Positions 5,928 to 13,834 of a stretch of 15,602 nucleotides of DNA are shown piece by piece. The stretch comes from an uncultured Flavobacteriaceae bacterium. GTDB taxonomy: Bacteria; Bacteroidota; Bacteroidia; Flavobacteriales; Flavobacteriaceae. Where the stretch lies: assembly GCA_913031655.1 (NCBI GenBank), contig CAJWFY010000021.1:1-15602 (forward strand), given 5' to 3'. The number at the start of each line of letters is the position of its first letter. Positions within the stretch are counted from its first letter, which is position 1. The notes beneath the pieces are model-generated. The model saw only the letters and a list, made by a program, of their open reading frames with translations. It was not told where the DNA came from and did no database searches. The position numbers and the translations under genes are program-made.

Positions 5928-8863
5928 AAACTCTTTTTTAAAGTCTCATACATAACAGGTGTAGCAATGAATACAGAAGAATAAGTACCAACAACTACCC
6001 CAATAATTAAAGCAAACATGAATCCTTTAATGGATTCACCTCCAAATAAAAATATCGCTAAAAGAACTACTAAAGTGGTGAATGAAGTGTTTAATGTTCT
6101 ACTTAAAGTACTATTTAATGCTCCATCAACTATTTTTTTAAATTCCCAAGTTTTATTAATAAACCTGAACTCTCTAATCCTGTCAAATACAACAACTGTA
6201 TCATTTAATGAATAACCTATTACCGTTAAAATGGCAGCAATAAAGGCTTGATTTATTTCCATATTAAAAGGCATCCAAGTATATGCAATAGAAAACACAC
6301 CTAACACTATTAAAACATCATGAAACACTGCAGCTACTGCTCCTAAAGAATATTGCCAGTCTCTAAATCTTAATAGTATGTATAAGAACACTACTATTAA
6401 AGAACCAAATATTGCAAGAAAAGAGTTTTTCTTTATATCATCGGCAATTGTTGGGCCAACTTTTGTAGAAGACATTATTCCAACTGTTTTATCATCTGAT
6501 CCATTAACAAAATCATCATATAAAATATTTACAGGAAGATATTTTTTTAATGATTCAAACATTTTTTCTTCAATTTCAATATCAATTTCAGAACCTTCTA
6601 CATCAACCTTGTAATTAGTAGTTATTTTTAGTTGGTTATCAGATCCGTAAGTTTTTGCTTCAGCATTTCCAAAAACTGCAATAAGGTCATTTTGAACATC
6701 ACTTTGATTAACATTTTTATCAAATCTAACAGTATATGATCTTCCTCCAACGAAATCAACTCCTTCATTTAAACCGTTGGTAAAAAGTGAAAATACACCA
6801 ACCGATATTAAAGACAAAGAAATAACATAAGCAGCTTTTCTTTTTTGTAAAAAAGAAATACTTAAATTTTTAAATAAATTTTTCGTCAATTTTGTAGAAA
6901 AATCTAAATTTTTAGATTTATTTAATCTAGCATCAACTAACATTCTAGTTATAAATATAGCAGTGAATAAAGAAGTTGCGATACCTATTAAAAGAGTAGT
7001 AGCAAATCCTTTTATAGGACCTGAGCCAAAGATAAATAAAATTAAAGCTGTTAAACCTGTTGTAATATTTGCATCTAAAATTGAAGATAGTGCATTATTA
7101 AAACCATCACTAACAGATTGCTTAAGCCCTTTAGCTTTAGAAAGTTCTTCTCTAGTACGTTCAAATATTAGAACATTTGCATCAACTGACATACCAATAG
7201 TTAAAACTATACCTGCAATTCCTGGGAGAGTAAGCACTGCACCTAGTCCAGCTAATATTCCAAAAATTAATACGATATTTAAAACAAGTGCAACATCCGC
7301 ATATATTCCAGCTCTACCATAGTAGAATATCATCCACAACAAAACTAAAATTAAAGCAATAATAAATGAATTTATTCCTTTCTTAACATTTTCTTTTCCT
7401 AGAGATGGACCAACTACTGCAGACTCAATAATTTCAGCAGAAGCGGGTAATTTTCCAGCTCTTAACACATTAGCTAAATCAATTGCTTCGTTTAATGTAA
7501 ATTGTCCTGAAATTTCGGATCTTCCACCTGAAATTGCACCTTTAGAAACTCCTGGTGCAGAGTAAACTATGTTGTCTAAAACGATTGCTATATTGCTCTT
7601 ATCTTTATAAGCATTCCCAGTCATTTCTTCCCATTTCCTAGCACCTTTACCATTCATCTGCATGGAAACAGCTGCTGCGTTAGTTATATCATAAGACTGA
7701 CTAGCATCAACAACTACACTTCCACTTAATGGAGGCTCATTATCTCTGTTTGATTTTATAGCATATAAATCAACTACTTTAGTGTTTGAATCTGGCTTTC
7801 CAAAAAGAAAACGAGTAAATCTTTTGTCAGAGGGAAGTAGCTGTCTAATTTCTGGCATTGAAAGATACTCTTCAATTTTCTTTTGATCTTTAGCTAAAAA
7901 CTGAGCAATTACTGGACCTCCTTGAAAACCAGTTCCAACTAAATAATCAAACAATGGGTTTTTATCAGAAGAACTAATAGAGTCGTTAGCTTCAACATCA
8001 GCTAAAAGATCATCAATTTTAGAAGATTCTTTATTTTCAACGTCTGAAACAGGATCTAAAACTATTTCTTTTAATGCTTCATTAGCTTGAGATAAAAAAG
8101 TTAAAAATTGATCATTTTTTTCAGTAACCCAAAACTCTAGTTGAGCAGTACTTTGAAGTAAGTTTTTAACCCTTGCGACATCCTTAGCTCCAGGTAATTC
8201 TACACGAATTCTTCCTGAATTTCCTAACCTTTGAATATTAGGTTGAGTTACGCCAAACTTATCAATTCTTTTTCTTAAAACTTCAAATGCAGAAACAATA
8301 GATTCATCAATCTTTCTTCTTATTATTGGCTTAACCTCATTATCAGTCATTTCAAAATTAATCTCATCACTTAGAGATCTGTTAGCAAAAATATCTGGAG
8401 AAGCTAAGCTAGAGTCTCCTTTTATTGACTCAAATGAATCGAAAAAAGATTCTAAATAAGTGTCATCTGAATCTTTTTGTAACTCATCAGCGTTATCAAG
8501 GGCTTTATTAAAAATAGGGTCTCTAGTATTTTCTGCTAAACCTTTTAAAATATCTTTAACAGAAATTTGTAAAGTAACATCTATACCTCCTTTTAAATCT
8601 AGCCCTTTATTAAGTTCTTTATTTTTAGCACTACTGTATGTAGTAAACCCAAAAATACTCTCACCGGAGATAGAGTCTAAATAATTAACATATTTTTCAT
8701 CTCTTAAATCTTGAAAATTTAATTCTTGATCAGAGATAGAATTTATTGAATACTCTAAAGCTTTATCTTCAACTCTAGATGTTATGAAAGTAAATGAAAT
8801 TTGATATAAGCTAACTAAGCCGAAACAAAAAGCAAAAAACTTTATTAGACCATTATTTTGCAT
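5918..8863 (-). CDS. secDF: Fused protein-export membrane protein SecDF
   Basis: SecD and SecF in one 981-aa chain. SecDF uses the proton motive force to pull translocating proteins through SecYEG on the outer side of the inner membrane. After TM1 (residues ~5-28) comes the SecD signature LDLKGGIDVTLQ (88-99), then a large periplasmic P1 domain with an acidic, Ser-rich linker (~273-302), and the SecD membrane block with GMSVDANVLIFER (557-569). D561 is the likely proton-path Asp. The SecF half starts with a TM at ~675-695, GVDFVGG (701-707) and YSLNDTVVVFDR (884-895), where D888 is the matching Asp. A TTG at 8902 would add 13 residues, but it lies inside the promoter's -7 box and so cannot be translated from that promoter. 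The ATG at 8863, giving MQNNGLIKFF, is therefore chosen. The gene is downstream of mdh with a 111-nt gap and its own promoter. Confidence 0.96.
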   Translation of the reverse strand: MQNNGLIKFFAFCFGLVSLYQISFTFITSRVEDKALEYSINSISDQELNFQDLRDEKYVNYLDSISGESIFGFTTYSSAKNKELNKGLDLKGGIDVTLQISVKDILKGLAENTRDPIFNKALDNADELQKDSDDTYLESFFDSFESIKGDSSLASPDIFANRSLSDEINFEMTDNEVKPIIRRKIDESIVSAFEVLRKRIDKFGVTQPNIQRLGNSGRIRVELPGAKDVARVKNLLQSTAQLEFWVTEKNDQFLTFLSQANEALKEIVLDPVSDVENKESSKIDDLLADVEANDSISSSDKNPLFDYLVGTGFQGGPVIAQFLAKDQKKIEEYLSMPEIRQLLPSDKRFTRFLFGKPDSNTKVVDLYAIKSNRDNEPPLSGSVVVDASQSYDITNAAAVSMQMNGKGARKWEEMTGNAYKDKSNIAIVLDNIVYSAPGVSKGAISGGRSEISGQFTLNEAIDLANVLRAGKLPASAEIIESAVVGPSLGKENVKKGINSFIIALILVLLWMIFYYGRAGIYADVALVLNIVLIFGILAGLGAVLTLPGIAGIVLTIGMSVDANVLIFERTREELSKAKGLKQSVSDGFNNALSSILDANITTGLTALILFIFGSGPIKGFATTLLIGIATSLFTAIFITRMLVDARLNKSKNLDFSTKLTKNLFKNLSISFLQKRKAAYVISLSLISVGVFSLFTNGLNEGVDFVGGRSYTVRFDKNVNQSDVQNDLIAVFGNAEAKTYGSDNQLKITTNYKVDVEGSEIDIEIEEKMFESLKKYLPVNILYDDFVNGSDDKTVGIMSSTKVGPTIADDIKKNSFLAIFGSLIVVFLYILLRFRDWQYSLGAVAAVFHDVLIVLGVFSIAYTWMPFNMEINQAFIAAILTVIGYSLNDTVVVFDRIREFRFINKTWEFKKIVDGALNSTLSRTLNTSFTTLVVLLAIFLFGGESIKGFMFALIIGVVVGTYSSVFIATPVMYETLKKSLKK

Positions 8864-8899
8864 ACAATTATTTTTAGAAAATTCTTTTTTTAAAACGAG

Positions 8900-8930
8900 C
8901 AAATATATGATTTACTTCAGGATAAAGCAA
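8900..8930 (-). promoter_or_regulatory. Promoter of secDF (TTG-N20-TATATTTG)
   Basis: On the minus strand, TTG (8930-8928) is followed after 20 nt by TATATTTG (8907-8900), a perfect match to the Bacteroidota -7 consensus TAnnTTTG with a good -33. Transcription would start near 8894, leaving a leader of about 30 nt before the ATG at 8863. This is the best promoter match in the window and shows that secDF need not depend on gyrB-mdh read-through. Confidence 0.65.
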
Positions 8931-8974
8931 TTCTAAATAAATGTTCGGCTTAAATCGTTTATTAATTCAATTAT

Positions 8975-9895
8975 TTAAAGAGCTAAATTCATTTTTCTTA
9001 CAGCCTCAGCACTTTCACTAAACTTTACTTTTTCAGAATCATTTAGTTCAATATTAACAATTTTTTCGCACCCATTTTTACCTATAATGCAAGGAACTCC
9101 AATACAAATATCATCTTGATTATATTCTCCATCTAAAAATACTGAACAAGGAATAATTCTTTTTTCATCATTTAGTATTGATTTTACAAGAAAACCAACT
9201 GAAGCTCCGGGAGCATACCAAGCTGAAGTACCAAGAAGTTTTGTTAAAGTAGCACCACCAACCATTGTATTCTGAGCAACTTCCTCTAATTCATCTGAAG
9301 AAATTAATTCTGAAACTGGTATTCCATTATAACTAGCTAACCTTGTAAGAGGAATCATCGTAGTGTCACCATGTCCTCCAATTACCATTCCGTGAATATC
9401 ATTCGCAGGTCTATCTAGAGCCGAAGACAGACATGTTTTGAACCTAGAACTATCTAAAGCACCTCCCATTCCAATCACTCTATTTTTTGGCAAGCCTGTA
9501 GATTTCAAAGTCAAATAAGTCATGGTATCCATTGGGTTCGATACTACTACAATAATTGCTTCACTTGAATGTTTTAATATATTTTGTGAAACATCTTTTA
9601 CAATTCCAGCGTTAATCCCTATTAATTCTTCTCTTGTCATTCCTGGTTTTCTAGGAATTCCAGATGTTATTACAACTACGTCACTATTCGAGGTTAAGGA
9701 GTAATCTCCAGTAGTTCCTATGATTTTAGTACCAAACCCTAAAGTTGTTGAAGTTTGCATCATATCTAGTGCTTTACCTTCAGCAAATCCTTCTTTAATA
9801 TCTAAAAGAACAACTTCACTTGCAATAGACTGCGATGCTATTACATTAGCACACGTTGCCCCTACATTTCCCGCTCCTACTATAGTAACTTTCAT
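8975..9895 (-). CDS. mdh: Malate dehydrogenase, NAD-dependent, LDH-like type
   Basis: This TCA-cycle enzyme interconverts malate and oxaloacetate in the cytosol. It is 306 aa, normal for the tetrameric LDH-like Mdh group. The Rossmann motif GAGNVG (7-12) and D32 at the end of the second strand indicate preference for NAD. The substrate loop IPRKPGMTR (80-88) has Arg at R82, the position that is Gln in lactate dehydrogenases, which supports malate over lactate; R88 closes the loop. GGALDSSRF (144-152) gives the substrate-binding R151 and the D148 partner region. HGDTTMIP (175-182) holds the catalytic H175. The gene lies 20 nt after gyrB on the same strand with no promoter visible, so it is likely co-transcribed with gyrB. 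Confidence 0.96.
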   Translation of the reverse strand: MKVTIVGAGNVGATCANVIASQSIASEVVLLDIKEGFAEGKALDMMQTSTTLGFGTKIIGTTGDYSLTSNSDVVVITSGIPRKPGMTREELIGINAGIVKDVSQNILKHSSEAIIVVVSNPMDTMTYLTLKSTGLPKNRVIGMGGALDSSRFKTCLSSALDRPANDIHGMVIGGHGDTTMIPLTRLASYNGIPVSELISSDELEEVAQNTMVGGATLTKLLGTSAWYAPGASVGFLVKSILNDEKRIIPCSVFLDGEYNQDDICIGVPCIIGKNGCEKIVNIELNDSEKVKFSESAEAVRKMNLAL

Positions 9896-9915
9896 ATAAA
9901 TTTTTATTTTATTTT

Positions 9916-11853
9916 TTAAACATCAATGTTAGCATAAGTTGCATTTTTCTCAATAAACTCTCTTCTAGGCGGAACTTCATCCCCCATCAACATTGAAAAA
10001 ACTCTATCAGCTTCAACTGCATTGTCAATGGTTACCTTTCTAAATGTTCTAAATTCAGGATTCATTGTGGTTTCCCAAAGCTGTATAGCATTCATTTCTC
10101 CAAGTCCTTTATATCTTTGAATAGAACAACCTTGACCCATTTTCTCCATAATCTGATCGCGCTCTTCATCATTCCAAGCATATTCTTTTTTCGCTCCTCT
10201 TTTTACCAAATATAATGGAGGAGTTGCAATGTAAATATTTCCATTTTCAACTAATTCCTTCATATATCTAAAAAAGAAAGTCAAAATAAGAGTTGCAATA
10301 TGACTTCCATCAACATCGGCATCACACATAATAACTATCTTATGGTATCTTAATTTCTCTACATTAAGTGCTTTACTATCTTCTTCAGTACCTATTGTTA
10401 CTCCTAATGCAGTATAAATATTAATAATTTCTTGATTTTCAAACACTCTATGTTGCATTGCTTTTTCAACATTTAATATTTTACCTCTCAAAGGTAAAAT
10501 GGCTTGAAAGTTCCTATCTCTTCCTTGTTTTGCTGTACCACCTGCAGAATCTCCCTCAACTAAATATACTTCACATAATGCTGGGTCTTGTTCAGAACAA
10601 TCTGATAATTTTCCTGGAAGTCCCCCACCACTCATTACTGTCTTTCTTTGGACCATTTCACGAGCCTTTCTTGCTGCATGTCTAGCTTGAGCTGCTAAAA
10701 TTACTTTCTCAACAATTATTTTAGCATCATTAGGGTTTTCTTCTAAATAATTTTCAAGCATCTCAGAAACTGCTTGAGATACCGCTGAATTCACCTCTCT
10801 GTTCCCTAATTTGGTTTTTGTTTGTCCTTCAAATTGAGGTTCAGCAACTTTAACTGATATAATTGCAGTAAGTCCTTCCCTGAAATCATCACCTGCAATA
10901 TCAAACTTTAACTTATCTAGCATGCCTGACGAGTCTGCGTATTTTTTTAAGGTAGAAGTCAATCCTCTTCTAAATCCTGCAAGATGAGTTCCACCCTCAT
11001 GTGTATTAATATTATTTACATAAGAATGTAAGTTTTCCGTGTATGAAGTGTTGTATATCATAGCTACTTCAACTGGAATATCATTTTTCTCACCTTCCAT
11101 TGATATAACATCTGAAGTTAAAGGTTCTCTGTTTTCATCTAAAAAACGAATAAATTCTTTTAGCCCATCTTTAGACTCGAATAAATCTTTAACAAATTCT
11201 CCATCTACTTTTTTTCTTTTATCTATTATAGAAAGTTTTATTCCTTTGTTTAAAAAAGATAATTCACGCAATCTATTAGACAATGTTTCGTAGCTAAATT
11301 CTTGTGTTTCCTTGAAAATAGATATATCTGGTTTAAAAGTAACTTCAGTACCAACGTCATCACTTAATCCATCTGTCTTAGCTGGATATAACGCTTTTCC
11401 TTTTGAATATTCTTGTATCCAAATTTTACCTTCACGGAAAACTTTAGCCGTCAGGTGGTCGGACAATGCATTAACAACTGAAACTCCTACTCCGTGTAAT
11501 CCTCCAGATACTTTGTATGAATCTTTATCAAATTTTCCACCTGCTCCAATTTTTGTCATTACAACTTCAAGAGCTGAGACACCTTCTTTTTTATGAATAC
11601 CTGTGGGGATTCCCCTACCATTATCTTTTACAGAAACAGAATTATCTTCATTAATTGAAACATCAATTTGATCACAATGACCGGCCATCGCTTCATCTAT
11701 TGAGTTATCAACTACTTCATACACTAAATGATGTAATCCCCTAATGCCTACATCTCCAATATACATTGAGGGGCGCATTCTAACATGCTCCATCCCTTCA
11801 AGTGCTTGAATGCTGTCTGCAGAATATTGATTTTTATTTATTTCTTCACTCAT
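9916..11853 (-). CDS. gyrB: DNA gyrase subunit B
   Basis: This is the ATPase subunit of DNA gyrase, which introduces negative supercoils with GyrA. It is 645 aa, the compact form without the large C-terminal insert of E. coli GyrB. GHKL ATPase motifs are EVVDNSIDEA (46-55, catalytic E46 and N50), DNGRGIP (77-83) and GGLHGVGVSVVNALS (117-131). QTKTKLGN (344-351) holds the ATP-contacting lysine of the transducer domain. The TOPRIM part shows EGDSAGG (433-439), PLRGKILNVEKA (454-465) and DADVDGSHI (511-519). QRYKGLGEMN (579-588) is the C-terminal gyrase signature. ParE was considered, but the overall pattern, EGDSAGGTAKQGRDR in particular, reads as GyrB. It is the first gene of a likely gyrB-mdh unit, with a promoter in the 127-nt gap after asnB. 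Confidence 0.96.
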   Translation of the reverse strand: MSEEINKNQYSADSIQALEGMEHVRMRPSMYIGDVGIRGLHHLVYEVVDNSIDEAMAGHCDQIDVSINEDNSVSVKDNGRGIPTGIHKKEGVSALEVVMTKIGAGGKFDKDSYKVSGGLHGVGVSVVNALSDHLTAKVFREGKIWIQEYSKGKALYPAKTDGLSDDVGTEVTFKPDISIFKETQEFSYETLSNRLRELSFLNKGIKLSIIDKRKKVDGEFVKDLFESKDGLKEFIRFLDENREPLTSDVISMEGEKNDIPVEVAMIYNTSYTENLHSYVNNINTHEGGTHLAGFRRGLTSTLKKYADSSGMLDKLKFDIAGDDFREGLTAIISVKVAEPQFEGQTKTKLGNREVNSAVSQAVSEMLENYLEENPNDAKIIVEKVILAAQARHAARKAREMVQRKTVMSGGGLPGKLSDCSEQDPALCEVYLVEGDSAGGTAKQGRDRNFQAILPLRGKILNVEKAMQHRVFENQEIINIYTALGVTIGTEEDSKALNVEKLRYHKIVIMCDADVDGSHIATLILTFFFRYMKELVENGNIYIATPPLYLVKRGAKKEYAWNDEERDQIMEKMGQGCSIQRYKGLGEMNAIQLWETTMNPEFRTFRKVTIDNAVEADRVFSMLMGDEVPPRREFIEKNATYANIDV

Positions 11854-11889
11854 TTTATAAGATTTATTTTAATAAAAAACTGATAAAAA

Positions 11890-11919
11890 CAAATATAATA
11901 AAATCACCTACTTATATAA
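11890..11919 (-). promoter_or_regulatory. Probable promoter of gyrB
   Basis: On the minus strand, TATATTTG (11897-11890) is a perfect TAnnTTTG -7 element, with TTA (11919-11917, one mismatch to TTG) 19 nt upstream. The predicted leader before the ATG at 11853 is about 30 nt. The -33 lies inside the perfect 10-bp palindrome CTTATATAAG (11911-11920), which could be an operator or could reflect AT-rich chance. Confidence 0.5.
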
Positions 11920-11920
11920 G

Positions 11921-11941
11921 GGTTTTACAGAGTAGAAAACC
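11921..11941. repeat. Short inverted repeat between asnB and gyrB
   Basis: GGTTTT (11921-11926) pairs with AAAACC (11936-11941) across a 9-nt loop. It lies 39 nt beyond the asnB stop, directly upstream of the palindrome at the gyrB -33. No U-tract follows on the minus strand, so it is not a classic terminator. Its role is unknown. Confidence 0.35.
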
Positions 11942-11980
11942 GTTAAGTTATCAACAATTCAAGCTGTTAATTGGTCTGAA

Positions 11981-13645
11981 TTAATATGACTCTAAGTGAA
12001 CATTAGAAATCGACCTTCCCGATGGATCATTCATATTCTTAAAAGACTTATCCCATTCTAAAGCTAAAGGAGAACTACATGCTACTGAAGGTACAGACGG
12101 AACAGTTTTAGCAGCTGTTTCAGAGGGGAAATGCTCTTCAAAAATAGATCTATAAAAATATTCCTCTTTAGACATTGGTGTTTGAAAAGGAAATGTAAAT
12201 TTTGCATTATTAAACATTTCATCTGAAACCTTGACATCTACCAACTCTTTTAAGCTATCTATCCAATCATATCCAACACCATCACTAAATTGTTCTTTTT
12301 GCCTCCAAGCTACAGCAGGTGGCAAATAGGATTCGAAAGATTTTCTTAAAACCCATTTTTCCATTTTATCTTTATCAATCATCTTGTCTTTAGGATTTAT
12401 TCTCATAGCAACATCAATAAATTCCTTGTCTAAAAAAGGAACTCTCCCTTCAATTCCCCAAGCTGCTAAAGATTTATTTGCTCTTAAACAGTCATATTGG
12501 TAAAGTTTTTCAAGCTTCCTTACAGTTTCTTTGTGGAATTCTTCAGCGTTAGGCGCTTTATGAAAATATAAATATCCACCAAAAATCTCATCAGCCCCTT
12601 CACCAGAAAGAACCATTTTAATTCCCATAGACTTGATTACTCTTGCCAGTAAATACATTGGAGTTGAGGCTCTAACAGTCGTTACATCGTAAGTTTCTAA
12701 ATGAAAAATAACATCTTTGATAGCATCTAACCCTTCTTGAATTGTAAAAGTAACTTCATGATGAATAGATCCAATATGGTCTGCTACTAATTTTGCTGCT
12801 TTAAGATCAGGAGATCCAACTAATCCCACTGCAAAAGAATGCAATTGCGGGTACCAAGCAGCTTTTTGATCATCAGATTCAATTCTTTTTTGTGAATATT
12901 TCTTAGCTAAAGCAGAAGTTATCGAAGAGTCTAACCCGCCAGATAACAAAACTCCATAAGGGACATCACTCATCAACTGTCTATGAACAGCGTCTTCTAG
13001 TGCATTTTGTAGTAAATTTAAATCTGTTTTATTGTTAGAAACAGATTCATAAGACATCCAATCTCGTTTATACCACTTAACAAGTTTAGAATCTTTACTA
13101 GATAAAAAATGACCTGGAGGGAAAATTTCTATTTTATTACACACACCCTCTAACGCTTTTAACTCTGAAGCTATATAAAAAGTGCCAAACTTATCCCAGC
13201 CCATATACAGCGGGATTATACCCATATGGTCTCTTGCAATCAAGTACTCATCGCTATTGTCATCATACAATACAAAACCAAATATACCATTCAAATCATC
13301 TAAAAAATCAACCCCTTTCTCTTTATATAAAGCCAAAATTATTTCACAATCAGAATTTGTTTGAAACGCGTAATCAATAGATAAATTATCTTTTAAATTT
13401 CTATGATTGTATATTTCACCATTTGCAGCTAAAACAAGACTTTTGTCCTTGCTAAATATAGGCTGATTTCCAGACGCTGGATCTACAATCGCTAAACGTT
13501 CATGAGCTAATAAAGCATTTTTACTACAATAAATTCCACTCCAATCTGGCCCCCTGTGTCTAACTTTTTTTGACATTTCTAAAACTTGAGATCTAAGAAA
13601 ATCTGAATCCTGCTTTAGGTCTAAGGCACATACTATTCCACACAT
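11981..13645 (-). CDS. asnB: Asparagine synthetase B, glutamine-hydrolysing
   Basis: This cytosolic enzyme makes asparagine from aspartate, ATP and glutamine amide nitrogen. It is 554 aa, E. coli AsnB-like in length and C-terminus. The N-terminal Ntn glutaminase domain begins MCGIVCAL with the nucleophile C2, then RHRGPDWSG (29-37), HERLAIVDP (48-56) and NGEIYNH (75-81). The C-terminal synthetase domain has the PP-loop SGGLDSS (235-241) for ATP and SGEGADEIFGGY (347-358). The tail around VACSSPLALEWD is typical of the long AsnB form and distinguishes it from shorter or sporulation-type paralogues. The Met-Cys start fixes the ATG at 13645, since Cys2 must be exposed after Met removal. The gene is divergent from ftsE across 189 nt and is followed by gyrB 127 nt later. 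Confidence 0.97.
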   Translation of the reverse strand: MCGIVCALDLKQDSDFLRSQVLEMSKKVRHRGPDWSGIYCSKNALLAHERLAIVDPASGNQPIFSKDKSLVLAANGEIYNHRNLKDNLSIDYAFQTNSDCEIILALYKEKGVDFLDDLNGIFGFVLYDDNSDEYLIARDHMGIIPLYMGWDKFGTFYIASELKALEGVCNKIEIFPPGHFLSSKDSKLVKWYKRDWMSYESVSNNKTDLNLLQNALEDAVHRQLMSDVPYGVLLSGGLDSSITSALAKKYSQKRIESDDQKAAWYPQLHSFAVGLVGSPDLKAAKLVADHIGSIHHEVTFTIQEGLDAIKDVIFHLETYDVTTVRASTPMYLLARVIKSMGIKMVLSGEGADEIFGGYLYFHKAPNAEEFHKETVRKLEKLYQYDCLRANKSLAAWGIEGRVPFLDKEFIDVAMRINPKDKMIDKDKMEKWVLRKSFESYLPPAVAWRQKEQFSDGVGYDWIDSLKELVDVKVSDEMFNNAKFTFPFQTPMSKEEYFYRSIFEEHFPSETAAKTVPSVPSVACSSPLALEWDKSFKNMNDPSGRSISNVHLESY

Positions 13646-13661
13646 ATTAATTAATTTACTT

Positions 13662-13691
13662 CAAATATCGATAAATAATATAAATATGTAA
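13662..13691 (-). promoter_or_regulatory. Possible promoter of asnB
   Basis: On the minus strand, GATATTTG (13669-13662) matches the -7 consensus except at its first base, and TTA (13691-13689) sits 19 nt upstream. The leader to the ATG at 13645 would be only about 10 nt, as is common in Flavobacteriia. The -33 overlaps a TGTAAT element at 13687-13692. In DNA this AT-rich, such matches are easily found by chance. Confidence 0.35.
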
Positions 13692-13701
13692 TCTAAATAA
13701 T

Positions 13702-13715
13702 TGTAATCAATTACA
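13702..13715. promoter_or_regulatory. Inverted repeat TGTAAT-CA-ATTACA, candidate operator
   Basis: This perfect 6-bp inverted repeat with a 2-bp centre lies in the divergent asnB/ftsE spacer. Single copies of TGTAAT lie 15 bp to the left (13687-13692, overlapping the asnB -33) and to the right at 13750-13755. That arrangement resembles a dimer site with flanking half-sites. It lies just upstream of the asnB promoter, where an activator would bind. The regulator is unknown, and the high A+T content makes a chance origin possible. Confidence 0.35.
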
Positions 13716-13789
13716 TTATTTTAATATTTGTATTTAATAAAGTATAAAATGTAATTAAAATTAAATAAATAATTAAAAACTAATAAAAA

Positions 13790-13820
13790 TTGAAAGATTT
13801 AGTAAATTGAATTATATTTT
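13790..13820 (+). promoter_or_regulatory. Probable promoter of ftsE (TTG-N20-TATATTTT)
   Basis: TTG (13790-13792) is followed after 20 nt by TATATTTT (13813-13820), one mismatch from TAnnTTTG and the same spacing as the secDF promoter. The start of transcription would be near 13826, about 9 nt before the ATG at 13835. A weaker upstream alternative is TTG 13701-13703, N19, AATATTTG 13723-13730. Confidence 0.45.
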
Positions 13821-13834
13821 TATAAAAAAATTAA

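Noticed and set aside
6963..7322. 119-aa plus-strand open frame opposite secDF
   Set aside because: It lies wholly antisense to the conserved SecD membrane block, has no recognisable domain, and shows the Pro/Ile/Lys bias of a shadow frame. The same applies to the other antisense frames opposite gyrB, mdh, asnB, cysS and typA.
9916..11853. ParE (topoisomerase IV) instead of GyrB
   Set aside because: The conserved blocks and length fit the compact Bacteroidota GyrB. Only a tree could exclude ParE fully, but no parC is nearby.
11948..11956. DnaA-box-like TTATCAACA near gyrB as evidence for a replication origin
   Set aside because: It is a single imperfect copy with no cluster of boxes and no dnaA, dnaN, recF or rnpA nearby. 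One such match is expected by chance in AT-rich DNA.
13646..13834. Small RNA, tRNA or riboswitch in the asnB/ftsE spacer
   Set aside because: The spacer is almost all A/T with no stable GC-containing stems. Only promoter-like and short palindromic elements can be supported.
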